36,296 nt of DNA from Terriglobia bacterium (GCA_009838515.1 VXRL01000082.1:1-36296), one strand, 5' to 3'; positions 16,718 through 25,059 are shown, counted from the first letter of the stretch. Numbers and translations: made by a program. The notes: a model not told the origin generated them from the sequence alone.

Positions 16718-18157
16718 CTACAGGTTCGGTGCCGCCGCGGCCGTGGCAACACGCCTCCTGAGCAGCTGCTTCATCTCCTTGACCGTGCCTTGCTGGCTAG
16801 GTGCCCTAGCAAGATTCACGTACTCCTTGGGATCGTTCCAGTGGTCGTACAACTCAACCCCCTCTGCCCCATCCGGGCCCCACTCGGTGTAGCGCCAGCG
16901 ATCCGTGCGTACCGTGTAGCCAACGGCTCTCGGACGCAACGGTCGCCGAGGATTCACGCGGTCATTCGTGTCGAACGTGGTCAGAGCGGAGTCGCGGACG
17001 GACTGCGTGGGGTCTTCCAGAATCGGCACCAAGCTCTCTCCTGCCAAGTGCTTCGGAGGGTCCAGGCCGCAAAGCTCGGCCAAGGTGGGGTACACATCCA
17101 CCAGCTCGGCCAGCGAGCGTGTGCTGAGGCCGGCAGTCTTGCGGTGAGCGGGCGAGGCGATAAAGAACGGCACGCGCGCCGAATTCTCAAACAAGGTCGT
17201 CTTCTGCCAGAGCTTGTGCTCCCCCATGTGGTAGCCGTGATCGGACCAAAACACGATCAGCGTTTCATCCATCATGTCGAGCCGCTCCAAGGCGTCAAGC
17301 AGCCGGCCAAGCTGGGTATCGACAAAGCTGATCGAGGCATAGTACGCCTGAATGGCCTCGCGCTGCTTCCTCAATGGAAGGTTGAGCTGGAAGGGGCGGT
17401 CCACCCATGCCGCCGGCGGTATGTCGACCAAATCGTCAAGTGGCTCGGCCGGCAACCGCACCATGTGGAGCGGGTACTGGAAGAAGTACTTCTTGGGCGC
17501 CACATACGGAGTGTGGGGGCGGTAGAAGCCCATCGCCAGGAAGATCGGCCTGTCGCGCTTCCGCTCTAGCAGCTCGATCGCTGCGGTCGTGCCGATCCCG
17601 TCGGTCTGCTCCTCGTCAGTGCCGTCTTGTGCCATCCAGCTCAGAGTGCCGCCAAGGTTCCCGGTTACGGGATCGATCGAAAAGATCTGGTCCTCCTCCC
17701 ACTTGTCACGGCCACGGGGATTGACCCGCTCCTCCCAAGAGGCAGGGTCGTCCAAGCCGTTCTCGCCGATCTGCGTGGGGACTCCGTAGTGATAGATCTT
17801 GCCCACGCGAGCAACAAAGTAGCCGTTGTCGCGGAACATCTGCGGCAGCGTCTTGACGCTCGGGATCGTGTTGCGGAAGTAGGTCGCGTTGTTGCGGACT
17901 CCTGTCTGGTCCGGGTAGAGGCCAGTCATCAGCGACGCGCGGCTCGGATTGCACACCGGGTAGTTGCAATAGGCCTGATCGAAGCGGATGCCGAGGCGGG
18001 CCAGCCGGTCGAAGTTCGGCGTCGTGACCACGGGGTGCCCGTAGGTCCCCAGATCGTTGTTCATATCATCGGTAGCGATGAACAGGACGTTGAGCTTGTC
18101 TTGGGCCGACGTCGAGGCCCAGACCAGCAACAATGCAGCGACGCAGCGGTAAACCAT
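16718..18157 (-). CDS. Secreted type I sulfatase (iduronate-2-sulfatase-like)
   Basis: The 479-residue protein has a signal peptide (VAALLLVWASTSAQ). The metal site DD is at 30-31 (IATDDMNND), and the formylglycine motif C-x-P-x-R is C69-N-P-S-R73 (VCNPSRASLMTG). Further on are VGKIYH, YRPHTPY and FWSDHGYHMGEHKLWQK. The layout follows human iduronate 2-sulfatase and the S1_7-type group. It hydrolyses sulfate esters, probably on polysaccharide or glycosaminoglycan-like substrates, in the periplasm or outside. Cys69 needs an anaerobic- or FGE-type maturase encoded elsewhere. It lies 42 bp downstream of an oxidoreductase gene on the same strand, so an operon is likely. Confidence 0.92.
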   Translation of the reverse strand: MVYRCVAALLLVWASTSAQDKLNVLFIATDDMNNDLGTYGHPVVTTPNFDRLARLGIRFDQAYCNYPVCNPSRASLMTGLYPDQTGVRNNATYFRNTIPSVKTLPQMFRDNGYFVARVGKIYHYGVPTQIGENGLDDPASWEERVNPRGRDKWEEDQIFSIDPVTGNLGGTLSWMAQDGTDEEQTDGIGTTAAIELLERKRDRPIFLAMGFYRPHTPYVAPKKYFFQYPLHMVRLPAEPLDDLVDIPPAAWVDRPFQLNLPLRKQREAIQAYYASISFVDTQLGRLLDALERLDMMDETLIVFWSDHGYHMGEHKLWQKTTLFENSARVPFFIASPAHRKTAGLSTRSLAELVDVYPTLAELCGLDPPKHLAGESLVPILEDPTQSVRDSALTTFDTNDRVNPRRPLRPRAVGYTVRTDRWRYTEWGPDGAEGVELYDHWNDPKEYVNLARAPSQQGTVKEMKQLLRRRVATAAAAPNL

Positions 18158-18199
18158 GCAAAGACGGTAGCAAAGCCGCCCGCGCGGTGCGGTACGGCC

Positions 18200-19549
18200 T
18201 TACCCGCTCGTGCGGCGCTGGTTGCGAGGCGGTCGCCGCGGCGGCTCTTCGAAGTTCTGGCCGGAACCCTCGTAGCCCGGCCGCGGCCCGGCAAACGGAC
18301 GCGCTCGCTCGCCATGTGGATCGAACGCCATCATGCGACCGCTGCGATAGGAGTCCACGCCGAGCCGAATCGCCGTCATCGCCTGGTAGCCGAACTGAGC
18401 GTCGAACACGGGTTTGGAACGGTTGCGCATGCAACCGAGGAAGTTGCCGATGTGAGCGTTGCTGACATCCGGCTGCTCTACCTCGATACGCAGGAGATCT
18501 TGACCGGTGGATTCGCGGAATTTCGAGGCGAACTGGTACTCGGGCCTCACTTCGATCGCATCCGGCAGGAATGTGATCGCTCCCTCGTGCCCGTACACCA
18601 CGGTGGGCATGCCGACATTGCCCGCCGCAGACGCCATCGAGGCAGACAGGTTGACGTAGTGGCTTCCGTACTCGATGACGGTGGCGTAGGTGTCAGGGAC
18701 CTCGCGTTCGCGATGCACGTAGATCCCGCCGTGGCCGCTAACGCGAGTCGGGAACTTCTTGCCCATCATCAACATCAGAGGAGCGAGGCGGTGGTAGAAG
18801 AGGTCGGTCGCGATCCCGCCGGAGTAATCCCAGTACTTGCGCCAGCGGAAGAAGCGCTCGGGGCTGAACGGCCGTGCCGGCGCGCTGCCCAAGAACTTGT
18901 CCCAATCGATGTTCTCGGGCGTGCCTTCGGGATCGACGGTGTAGTTCCACTCGCCATACAGCGAGTTTCGACAATACGTGTTCTGCGCCCAGAGCACGGG
19001 TCCTATCCAGCCCTCGTCGATGACCTGGCGGGCTTGGTGGTACCGCTGGTCCGAGACATGCTGGCTGCCCACCTGAAGGATCCGGCCAGTGCTCTCGACC
19101 GCCTCGGCAATCCGGCGCGCCTCCTCGATGGTATAGGTCATCGGCTTTTCCAGATAGACGTCCTTGCCGGCGGCGAGAGCGTCCAGGGCCATCGTGGCGT
19201 GCCAGTGGTCGGGGGTCGAGATCCAGACCGCATCGATGTCCGGCTGCGCGAGCAAGTCGCGGTAGTCGACGTAGCCTCGCTTTCCGCCGAGTTGCGCAAG
19301 ATCCAGCGCTTCCTCGCTCCGCTTGCGGTAGATGTCGCTGATTGCGGTGACGCGGACGTCGTCCTGGTCTCCGGCCCTAGCCATTAGCCGGCGGAGATGT
19401 GAGCGGCCCTTCGAGCCCGTGCCGATCATGCCGATGTTGATGCGGTCATTGGCACCTAGGACACGCGAAGCCGCAGGCGCAGCGGCAACAGCCGGAGCGG
19501 CGGCAGCATGTGCCAGAAACAAACGTCTAGAAGCAGGCTTGGTATCCAT
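18200..19549 (-). CDS. Gfo/Idh/MocA family oxidoreductase, Tat-exported
   Basis: The 449-residue protein starts at the ATG at 19549, preceded by AAGGAG at 19557-19562. Its Tat-like signal has ASRRLFLAHAAAAPAVAAAPAAS. The Rossmann motif GTGSKGRSH follows, then the EKP motif at 134-136 (DVYLEKPMTY), a YSGGIATDLFYHRLAPLM helix, and a C-terminal Arg/Pro-rich tail (PPRRPPRNQRRTSG). It is a different paralogue from the one at 12034, with low similarity outside motifs. Being upstream of the sulfatase in one operon suggests it works on the sugars of a sulfated glycan; this is an inference. Confidence 0.9.
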   Translation of the reverse strand: MDTKPASRRLFLAHAAAAPAVAAAPAASRVLGANDRINIGMIGTGSKGRSHLRRLMARAGDQDDVRVTAISDIYRKRSEEALDLAQLGGKRGYVDYRDLLAQPDIDAVWISTPDHWHATMALDALAAGKDVYLEKPMTYTIEEARRIAEAVESTGRILQVGSQHVSDQRYHQARQVIDEGWIGPVLWAQNTYCRNSLYGEWNYTVDPEGTPENIDWDKFLGSAPARPFSPERFFRWRKYWDYSGGIATDLFYHRLAPLMLMMGKKFPTRVSGHGGIYVHREREVPDTYATVIEYGSHYVNLSASMASAAGNVGMPTVVYGHEGAITFLPDAIEVRPEYQFASKFRESTGQDLLRIEVEQPDVSNAHIGNFLGCMRNRSKPVFDAQFGYQAMTAIRLGVDSYRSGRMMAFDPHGERARPFAGPRPGYEGSGQNFEEPPRRPPRNQRRTSG

Positions 19550-19801
19550 GGCAGGGCTCCTTACGAAGAGGGTCCGGTCCAGCGCCGGAGCCTCGTCCAC
19601 ACATTGCACTATACATGTATCTGGCTACCCAAGCATGTCGATAGCAGCATCCGCGCCACTGTCGGCTATCAAGCCGCACGCATTGCCGAGGCAGGGCTCG
19701 GAAGCAGCAGCGATGTGGGGCTGGTCCCTGGACGGCGGGTACGCTTACGCTCCTCTCGGCCCGCCCTCGCAGCCAGGCTACGGAGGGGGCGATCGTTGGT
19801 T

Positions 19802-19832
19802 GGCCGCCCCCGCTCCGGAAGCGAGGGCGGTC
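19802..19832 (-). terminator. Strong hairpin just after the TonB-receptor stop
   Basis: A GC-rich stem of about 13 pairs with one mismatch and one G-U (GGCCGCCCCCGCT against AGCGAGGGCGGTC) closes a short loop. It begins 7 bases past the stop of the leftward receptor gene. There is no T-run on the minus strand after it, so it may stabilise the mRNA end or assist Rho rather than be an intrinsic terminator. Confidence 0.45.
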
Positions 19833-19839
19833 GAGTCCA

Positions 19840-22800
19840 TCAGAACACGAACCTCAATCCGAATTGCACGAGTCGCTGCGTGCGTTGGAACCGATTCTCA
19901 CTGCCAGCCCTGGTGATCCGCCCCACGGCAGGCGATCGGATGTTCGAAGCCGGGTTGTTGAAGTGCGGCGTGTTCGTCACGTTGTAGAACTCGGCCCGGA
20001 ACTGGAGCCGTTTCCCCTCGCCGACGCTGAAATTCTTGTGGACCGAAACGTTCGCCAACTTCGTTCCCGGGCCATAGAGCACGTTGCGGCCCGAGTTGCC
20101 CCACTGCCGGAAGCCCGGTGCCACGAATGCCTCGGTGTCGAACCACCGCTGGATCGTCTGCTGGTTGTCGGGCAGGTTTCCGTCAGCAATCCGGTCCGGC
20201 CTGGTTCCTTCGCCGATGTTCAGCGTGTTCGGCCCGGCTGGACTGAACCAATAGCCGTCCGTGAAAGTCATCACCCCGTTGATCTTCCATCCGCCGACAA
20301 TCTGGTCGAGCACGCCGGATGCGTCGCCGAGCAGCGCCTTGCCGCCGCCGATCGGCAGATCATATCCAACGGTTGCGTTGACCGAATGGCGAAGATCCAA
20401 GCTGCTGTTGGCCCGATTCCCGGAGAAGTCCGTGATCGGCAGGCCACCGGTTGATTCGTCGATGTTGTGCGCCCACGTGTGGTTGAGTTGGTACTGCAAG
20501 CCTCTGGAAAAGTGCTTGCGGAGGGTGGTTTGGAGGCTGTGATAGTTGGAATTGCCTCGGATCTGCACGATGAGGACGTTCGCGTGACTCGGCCGGCGTC
20601 GGCGGCTGGCAACGGGCCCGGCTCCCGGCACGGCCTGGTTGAAGTTGATCCTCTGGCGCAGCGCGGTTGCCTTCGATCCAACGTAAGCAACGGTCAGCTG
20701 CTGCTGGGCGGGAAGCTGCTGCTGGATCGCAATGTTCCATTGCTGCATGTACGGAATGGCATAGCTGTTGGGATCGTAGCCCGTCCGACTCTGCCCCGGA
20801 GAAAGGAGCTCCCTGGTCCGGAGCGGACCGTCGGCCAGGCCTCGGGCGCCCTCAAAATCGCCTTGGGCGTTGACGACTCGCGTGTTTGTGAAGAAGGGTG
20901 CTTGCGAGAGCAGGCCCGCGTTGAGGTGAATCGGCTGGCCGTTGTAGTAGATGCCGTAAGCGGCGCGAATGACAGTGTCGTCCCCGATGCGGTACGCCAT
21001 CCCTACGCGTGGCGCCCAGTTGTTCAGATCATTCGCAATGCCACTTCTCCATGGGAACTGGCCTTCGTTGACCGGAGCAGGATTCCCAGACTCTATATCG
21101 AACTGAATCAGCCGGTCGCCGACTTCGGTTTGCGGGTAGTCCGCCAGAAGGTCCCAGCGGAGCCCGAGGTTGAGCGTGAATCTCTGATTCACTTTCCAGT
21201 CATCTTGGAAGTACCACGCGTAGTCAGTCCTACGCATTCCGCGAGATCCTTGCATGTACACGAGCAGGACCGTCGCGGGTTTGCCAAGCAGCAGCTCAGC
21301 AGGGCCGAATCCCGTGTTCCTAGCGTTGGCTGGATTGTTCGTGAATCTGAGAGAGAATCCAAAGTCTCCTCGAGGTCTAGAGGTCTGGAAGCCGTTGGTG
21401 TGGCGACGCACCGCATCGAACCCGAACCGGAAGCTGTGGTTGCCGCGCGTCATCTCGAAGTTGTCGCTGAACTGAATGTTGTTCATTGGCAGGATGGCCG
21501 GGTTCCAGAAGTTGTCTCCCACACGTGGGTACCCGGCGGCGGTGATGCCGGACAGCCCGGTCGTGTACTCATCCACGTTTACGTTTGGAATCCCAAACTC
21601 CTCGGCAGTATTGCGGCCGCCGTTCAGAGAAGTGCCTCTCAGGTCCTCGCGCGTGAATCCTACGCGGACTTGATTGATGGTTCTGGGACTGATGATCTGC
21701 GTGTGACTGACCACGATCTGTGTCGCGGGCGCCTGGACTTGGACGAAAGGCGTTGCTACTGGGCCCAGGATGTTTGCGAACCCGTTGACGAAATCGGCCC
21801 GGCCTCTCGTCAGGCGGAAGAATCCGCGCGATCCTCCGCTGAAGTCCCGATCGATCTTGACCGTGCCTTGGTCGGCACCTTGGGTGTTGCGGGCAGCCGT
21901 GGTGAAGTTGGCCGCGAGGCCAGGATCCGTCGGATCCGGGAAGTGCCGCAGGACCGCCAGCCCCTGTGGGCTGAAGCGTGCATTCGGAATCGAATTGTTC
22001 GCGAACGGCTCGCGGACGAGCCTGTCCGCCTCGTTCTGAGTCGATGTGAGCGGATCGAATATGCGGTTCCTGGCGGTCACCTCGCTGAAGTCTCCCGTCC
22101 TCATCAGATCCGTCGGGACGCTTGCGATGTTCGTGGTGTTCTGACGCGTTCGCGTCCCCTCGTACGAGAGGAAGAAGAACGTCGAGCCGCCCTTGCGACC
22201 GAGTGGCCCGCCGAGCGTGGCACCCATCATGTTCCTCTGCAGCGGGGTCTTGTCGCCGGTATTGAAGAAATTCCTCGCGTCGAGGGCATCGTTGCGTAGA
22301 AACCAGAAGGCCGATCCGTGGAATTCGTTGGTGCCCGACTTGTAGCCCATGTTCAGCGTCCCGCCCGTTCGTCCATAGCGTGCGTCAGGTGCGGAAGTCT
22401 CCACGCGGTATTGCTCAAGCGCTTCGATTTCAGGGAACACCATCACGCCTTGGCCCTGATGATTGCTGTTGTTCTGAAGGCCGTCGATCACGAAGTTGTT
22501 GTCCGTCATGTGTCCGCCGTTCACAGACGACACCGTGCTACCGCGAATCTGAGACAGCGGCAGGCCGGAGTTGTGAGGTTGGGCCAGGACAACTCCAGCG
22601 CTGTAGCGCATCAGGTCCACGAAGTTCCGGGAAATGTTCGGGAGTTCCTTGACCTCCTCCTCAGAGCGCAACGTGCTCAAAGTGGCGGTCTCGGTCTGCA
22701 GGACCGCCCCGATGGCTTCCACGTCGACCGACTCGGCCACGGCACCGATTTCGAGTTCGAAGTCGACCGCGATTCTCTCCGACAGGTTCAGCGCGACTTC

Positions 22801-23064
22801 TTTCGCTACCGTCCGAAAGCCCTCGCTGGAAATTGTGATTCGGTAGGGACCCGGTGGCAAAGGAGGGGAAACGTACAGCCCTGAAGCGTTTGTATCCCGC
22901 GTCAGCAGGTAGTTCGTGGCGGTGTTGAGGACCTCCACGCTCGCACCCGGAATGACCGCTCCCGAGGCGTCGGAAACAGTGCCGCTCAGCACCCCCGTGT
23001 CGACCTGTGCAGTCAGCGTTGCGCCGCAAGCGAAGAATGCGGCGTAATTATGCACTTGACACAA
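19840..23064 (-). CDS. TonB-dependent receptor, Oar/CarboxypepD-type, 5' end replaced by an IS end
   Basis: The protein is an outer-membrane receptor of the type abundant in Solibacteres. A carboxypeptidase-regulatory-like domain occupies about 20-105 (GVLSGTVSDASGAVIPGASVEV, GLYVSPPLPPGPYRITISSEGF). A plug follows at about 120-240 (RGSTVSSVNGGHMTDNNFVIDG), then a large beta barrel ending in the terminal aromatic FGLRFVF. It imports large substrates, probably glycans or peptides. The original start is missing: only the tail of a signal peptide (AAFFACGATLTAQ) remains, and upstream of it the frame runs into the terminal repeat of the IS1595-type element. Translation could only begin at TTG 23064 or GTG 23055, both inside the IS end and without a ribosome site. 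It may be a pseudogene. Confidence 0.85.
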   Translation of the reverse strand: MCQVHNYAAFFACGATLTAQVDTGVLSGTVSDASGAVIPGASVEVLNTATNYLLTRDTNASGLYVSPPLPPGPYRITISSEGFRTVAKEVALNLSERIAVDFELEIGAVAESVDVEAIGAVLQTETATLSTLRSEEEVKELPNISRNFVDLMRYSAGVVLAQPHNSGLPLSQIRGSTVSSVNGGHMTDNNFVIDGLQNNSNHQGQGVMVFPEIEALEQYRVETSAPDARYGRTGGTLNMGYKSGTNEFHGSAFWFLRNDALDARNFFNTGDKTPLQRNMMGATLGGPLGRKGGSTFFFLSYEGTRTRQNTTNIASVPTDLMRTGDFSEVTARNRIFDPLTSTQNEADRLVREPFANNSIPNARFSPQGLAVLRHFPDPTDPGLAANFTTAARNTQGADQGTVKIDRDFSGGSRGFFRLTRGRADFVNGFANILGPVATPFVQVQAPATQIVVSHTQIISPRTINQVRVGFTREDLRGTSLNGGRNTAEEFGIPNVNVDEYTTGLSGITAAGYPRVGDNFWNPAILPMNNIQFSDNFEMTRGNHSFRFGFDAVRRHTNGFQTSRPRGDFGFSLRFTNNPANARNTGFGPAELLLGKPATVLLVYMQGSRGMRRTDYAWYFQDDWKVNQRFTLNLGLRWDLLADYPQTEVGDRLIQFDIESGNPAPVNEGQFPWRSGIANDLNNWAPRVGMAYRIGDDTVIRAAYGIYYNGQPIHLNAGLLSQAPFFTNTRVVNAQGDFEGARGLADGPLRTRELLSPGQSRTGYDPNSYAIPYMQQWNIAIQQQLPAQQQLTVAYVGSKATALRQRINFNQAVPGAGPVASRRRRPSHANVLIVQIRGNSNYHSLQTTLRKHFSRGLQYQLNHTWAHNIDESTGGLPITDFSGNRANSSLDLRHSVNATVGYDLPIGGGKALLGDASGVLDQIVGGWKINGVMTFTDGYWFSPAGPNTLNIGEGTRPDRIADGNLPDNQQTIQRWFDTEAFVAPGFRQWGNSGRNVLYGPGTKLANVSVHKNFSVGEGKRLQFRAEFYNVTNTPHFNNPASNIRSPAVGRITRAGSENRFQRTQRLVQFGLRFVF

Positions 23065-23065
23065 A
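23042..23065 (+). repeat. Left terminal inverted repeat of the IS1595-type element
   Basis: The 24 bases are the exact reverse complement of 24792-24815. The core is GTAATTATGCACTTGACACA. The repeat includes a perfect -35 hexamer TTGACA pointing inward. Confidence 0.92.
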
Positions 23066-23084
23066 ACCGGCGGGGTGCTAGCGT
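23056..23084 (+). promoter_or_regulatory. Inward promoter in the left IS end
   Basis: The -35 box TTGACA (23056-23061) lies inside the terminal repeat. A 17-base spacer separates it from a weak -10 TAGCGT (23079-23084). It points at the membrane ORF starting near 23091/23142. Confidence 0.5.
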
Positions 23085-23141
23085 GGCGGGGTGCGGCGAC
23101 TCGAAGGACTGCTCAGGTGTATAGCGATGGGAGGATTCTTC

Positions 23142-23408
23142 ATGGGAATGGCTTTCCTGCTCGAACCGTGGTGGCCGTTGGGGGACAAAAGGTGGGGGTA
23201 CTTTGCCTTGGCCTGCCTCATATGCGTCATCCTGACCTACCTTATCCCCGACGAACCGCAATGGCTAATTCGAGCACAAAACAGCGCGGCATGGAGGATG
23301 TTCGGCCCGAGACTCGCTGCATTCCTGCACGCCAAGGGATCGGACGAGCGAGCCGCGGCTGAGTTTGACATGGGCTGGGAAGAGCAGGGGGAGGGGGAGG
23401 ATGGCTAG
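23142..23408 (+). CDS. Passenger small membrane protein of the IS
   Basis: The 88-residue product begins MGMAFLLEPWWPLGDKRWGYFALAC and has one clear membrane segment (FALACLICVILTYLIP), then a charged cytoplasmic-type tail rich in Glu/Gly (DMGWEEQGEGEDG). I chose the ATG at 23142 because GGGAGG lies seven bases upstream. An in-frame GTG at 23091 sits where the predicted transcript would start and would give 105 residues as a leaderless product. I do not recognise a family. It lies within the IS and converges on the other passenger ORFs. Confidence 0.55.
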   Translation: MGMAFLLEPWWPLGDKRWGYFALACLICVILTYLIPDEPQWLIRAQNSAAWRMFGPRLAAFLHAKGSDERAAAEFDMGWEEQGEGEDG

Positions 23409-23500
23409 AACAGCGACCCCTGAGCCTTGGCGGCGCGAATCTCGCGCAGCAGCGGGTGCTCCACGCCGCTGCCGGCCATGCGGCCCTTCCTCTTGTTCAT
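23405..23500 (-). CDS. Possible passenger micro-ORF (31 aa)
   Basis: A short basic product, MNKRKGRMAGSGVEHPLLRE followed by IRAAKAQGSLF, could be encoded at the end of the transposase-led minus-strand set. The ribosome site is poor. It overlaps the convergent membrane ORF by four bases. I do not recognise it, and it could be chance. Confidence 0.3.
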   Translation of the reverse strand: MNKRKGRMAGSGVEHPLLREIRAAKAQGSLF

Positions 23501-23538
23501 CCGCCGCAGCCCGCTGAGCGTGTAGATGGCAGAGGTCC

Positions 23539-23682
23539 TCAAACCAGTCCGATCTTCTTCAGCAGCCACATGCCGAGCGCCAGAGCGCCCGACAGGGCCG
23601 CGATGCTCGCCACGGCGAATGCCAGGGCGAGAAACTGGCCGCGCATTGCGACCCACAGCAAATTTCGCTTTCCCGGCCGCAT
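23539..23682 (-). CDS. Passenger micro-ORF, single membrane helix (47 aa)
   Basis: The product has a basic start (MRPGKRN), the segment MRGQFLALAFAVASIAALSG and ALALGMWLLKKIGLV. It resembles in shape the C-terminal membrane hairpin of DUF2335-type small proteins (RGQ followed by hydrophobic helices). It starts one base after the transposase stop (TGACATG), so it is probably translated by coupling. Function in transposition or stability is unknown. Confidence 0.5.
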   Translation of the reverse strand: MRPGKRNLLWVAMRGQFLALAFAVASIAALSGALALGMWLLKKIGLV

Positions 23683-23683
23683 G

Positions 23684-24604
23684 TCAGGCAGCCTTGCCGC
23701 GCACCAGCTCACGATAGCGCAGCGGCTCGGTCGTCAGGATGCGCTTGAGCGTGTCGCGGAACATGTGTGGGTTGTTGCGGTTGTTGAAGCGCCACTCCAT
23801 CTCTTCGATGTAGCGGTCGAGGTGCTTCTTGCTGATCTGGTGGAAGGCTCCCACGATGGAGCGCTTGAACAGCGACCACACGCCCTCGATGCCGTTGGTG
23901 TGCACGTCTCCGACGACCCACTCTTCCTCGGAGTGGTTTACCGTCTCGTGGCGCGTGTCGTCATCCTCGAGGCCGATGTAGCCCTTCCACTCGTCCGTGT
24001 AGATCGCCTCGGCCTCGTCCTTGACGTTCCTGCTCACGAACGAGTGCAGCGTCTCCTTGGTGACGTCTGGGATGCGTTCAAGTCGAACCTTGCCGCCGCG
24101 CTGGAGCGCCCCAGCCACCAAGGTTTTGTTCTTGCGGTAGCCGCGGCCCACATTCTTCCGCTTGCCGCCCATCAGCGTCTCGTCCACTTCGATGATGCCG
24201 ACCAGCGTAGGCCCCTCGAAGGGCTCGTTGCCCATCGCCTCGCGGATGCGGTGGCAGAGATACCAAGCCGTGCGGTACGAACCGAGTCCAAGCGTCCGCT
24301 TCATCTGGTTCGCGGAGATCGCCTTCTTCGATTCCAGCATCAGATAGATGGCAATCAGCCACTTGCGCAGCGGCAGGTGGGAATCGTGCATGATGGTGCC
24401 AGTGGTGACGCTGAACTGGTACTGGCAGAAGAGGCAGTGCCACTGGCTGCGGGCAGGAATCTCGGTGAGGGACTTTCCGCCGCAGTGCGGACAGGACACC
24501 TTGCCCTTCGGCCAGCGCAGTTCTTCGAGGAAGTCGCGGCACTTGTCGTCGGACGCGAAGCGGTCCATCAAGTCCATCAGGTTGAGAGAGGTTGTGTCAG
24601 TCAT
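23684..24604 (-). CDS. IS1595-family transposase
   Basis: The 306-residue protein has an N-terminal zinc ribbon (C38/C41 and C57/C60; CPHCGGKSL and WHCLFCQYQFSVTTGTIM), a helical region (LPLRKWLIAIYLMLESKKAISANQ) and the catalytic domain with D141 (IEVDETLMGGKRKN), D204 (IYTDEWKGY) and N237/E240 (VHTNGIEGVWSLFKR). All key residues are present, so it may be active. I start it at ATG 24604; the frame is open 37 codons further but that part is low-quality. It should be driven by the promoter in the right IS end. Confidence 0.93.
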   Translation of the reverse strand: MTDTTSLNLMDLMDRFASDDKCRDFLEELRWPKGKVSCPHCGGKSLTEIPARSQWHCLFCQYQFSVTTGTIMHDSHLPLRKWLIAIYLMLESKKAISANQMKRTLGLGSYRTAWYLCHRIREAMGNEPFEGPTLVGIIEVDETLMGGKRKNVGRGYRKNKTLVAGALQRGGKVRLERIPDVTKETLHSFVSRNVKDEAEAIYTDEWKGYIGLEDDDTRHETVNHSEEEWVVGDVHTNGIEGVWSLFKRSIVGAFHQISKKHLDRYIEEMEWRFNNRNNPHMFRDTLKRILTTEPLRYRELVRGKAA

Positions 24605-24772
24605 GTCAAAGCACCCCAAGAGGAAGCGCCGGCTGCCCCGGAACATCGTGGAACGCCCGGATTCCGAGATTGTCGAGCGCCTTTTCGGAAAGCGCGTCAA
24701 GCGCGAACTCGACAAGGTTGCCGAAAGGCCGGAAGTCGTTGCGAAGAAAGGCGGTTAGCTTCATCTATGGAC

Positions 24773-24801
24773 ATGGTATCACAGGATTGTGTTTGTGTCA
24801 A
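24773..24801 (-). promoter_or_regulatory. Transposase promoter in the right IS end
   Basis: On the minus strand TTGACA (24801-24796) is followed by a 17-base spacer and TACCAT (24778-24773). The -35 box is the same inward hexamer that the left repeat carries. This gives an untranslated leader of about 160 bases before ATG 24604. Confidence 0.6.
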
Positions 24802-24815
24802 GTGCATAATTACGC
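24792..24815 (-). repeat. Right terminal inverted repeat of the IS1595-type element
   Basis: The repeat is a 24/24 reverse-complement match to 23042-23065. Beyond it, CTTCCTTTATTC is outside sequence. Confidence 0.92.
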
Positions 24816-24956
24816 TTCCTTTATTCATAAGGGCTTTCGCCGACACCAAGAGGGAAATTCGCGAGAAAATGTCGAACATGCGCTAGTTCTCAACAATCTG
24901 CCAATAACCAACAAAATTCACAGATCTGGAGGATGTCCGCCGCGGCTTTGGCGGAG

Positions 24957-25000
24957 TCCCTCCTTCCCCGCGATGGTGCCTGAGGCGGCCGAAGGAGGGA
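24957..25000. terminator. Inverted repeat after the DUF1501 gene
   Basis: TCCCTCCTTC (24957-24966) and GAAGGAGGGA (24991-25000) are perfect 10-base arms with a 24-base GC-rich loop, about 60 bases past the leftward DUF1501 stop. It could end that operon's transcript, but no T-run follows on the minus strand. Confidence 0.4.
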
Positions 25001-25059
25001 GTGGAGCGAACGGAGTGCAGGCAGTTCTGGCTCTGCCAGTGGTTGCGGATCAGCGCCGC

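Larger units (their letters stand above)
23042..24815 (-). mobile_element. IS1595-family insertion element with passenger ORFs
   Basis: A 1774-bp element is bounded by perfect 24-bp inverted repeats. It carries an IS1595-family transposase on the minus strand, two tiny minus-strand ORFs after it and a convergent plus-strand membrane ORF. IS1595 elements with passenger genes are known in several subgroups. No 8-bp target duplication is visible in the flanks (GAATGC on one side, TTCCTT on the other), so one side may have been rearranged after insertion. Confidence 0.85.

Noticed and set aside
17627..19387. A 586-codon plus-strand open frame
   Set aside because: It lies antisense to the sulfatase and oxidoreductase genes and its translation is Arg/Val/His-rich without domain motifs; high GC makes such shadows long.
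20467..22299. A 610-codon plus-strand open frame
   Set aside because: It is antisense to the TonB receptor, whose domains are unmistakable.
23036..24823. Target-site duplication around the first IS
   Set aside because: Flanking octamers on the two sides do not match at any reasonable element boundary.
23456..24886. A 476-codon plus-strand open frame across the first IS
   Set aside because: It is antisense to the transposase and extends through both the IS and outside sequence; a frame ignoring the IS boundary is not a gene.
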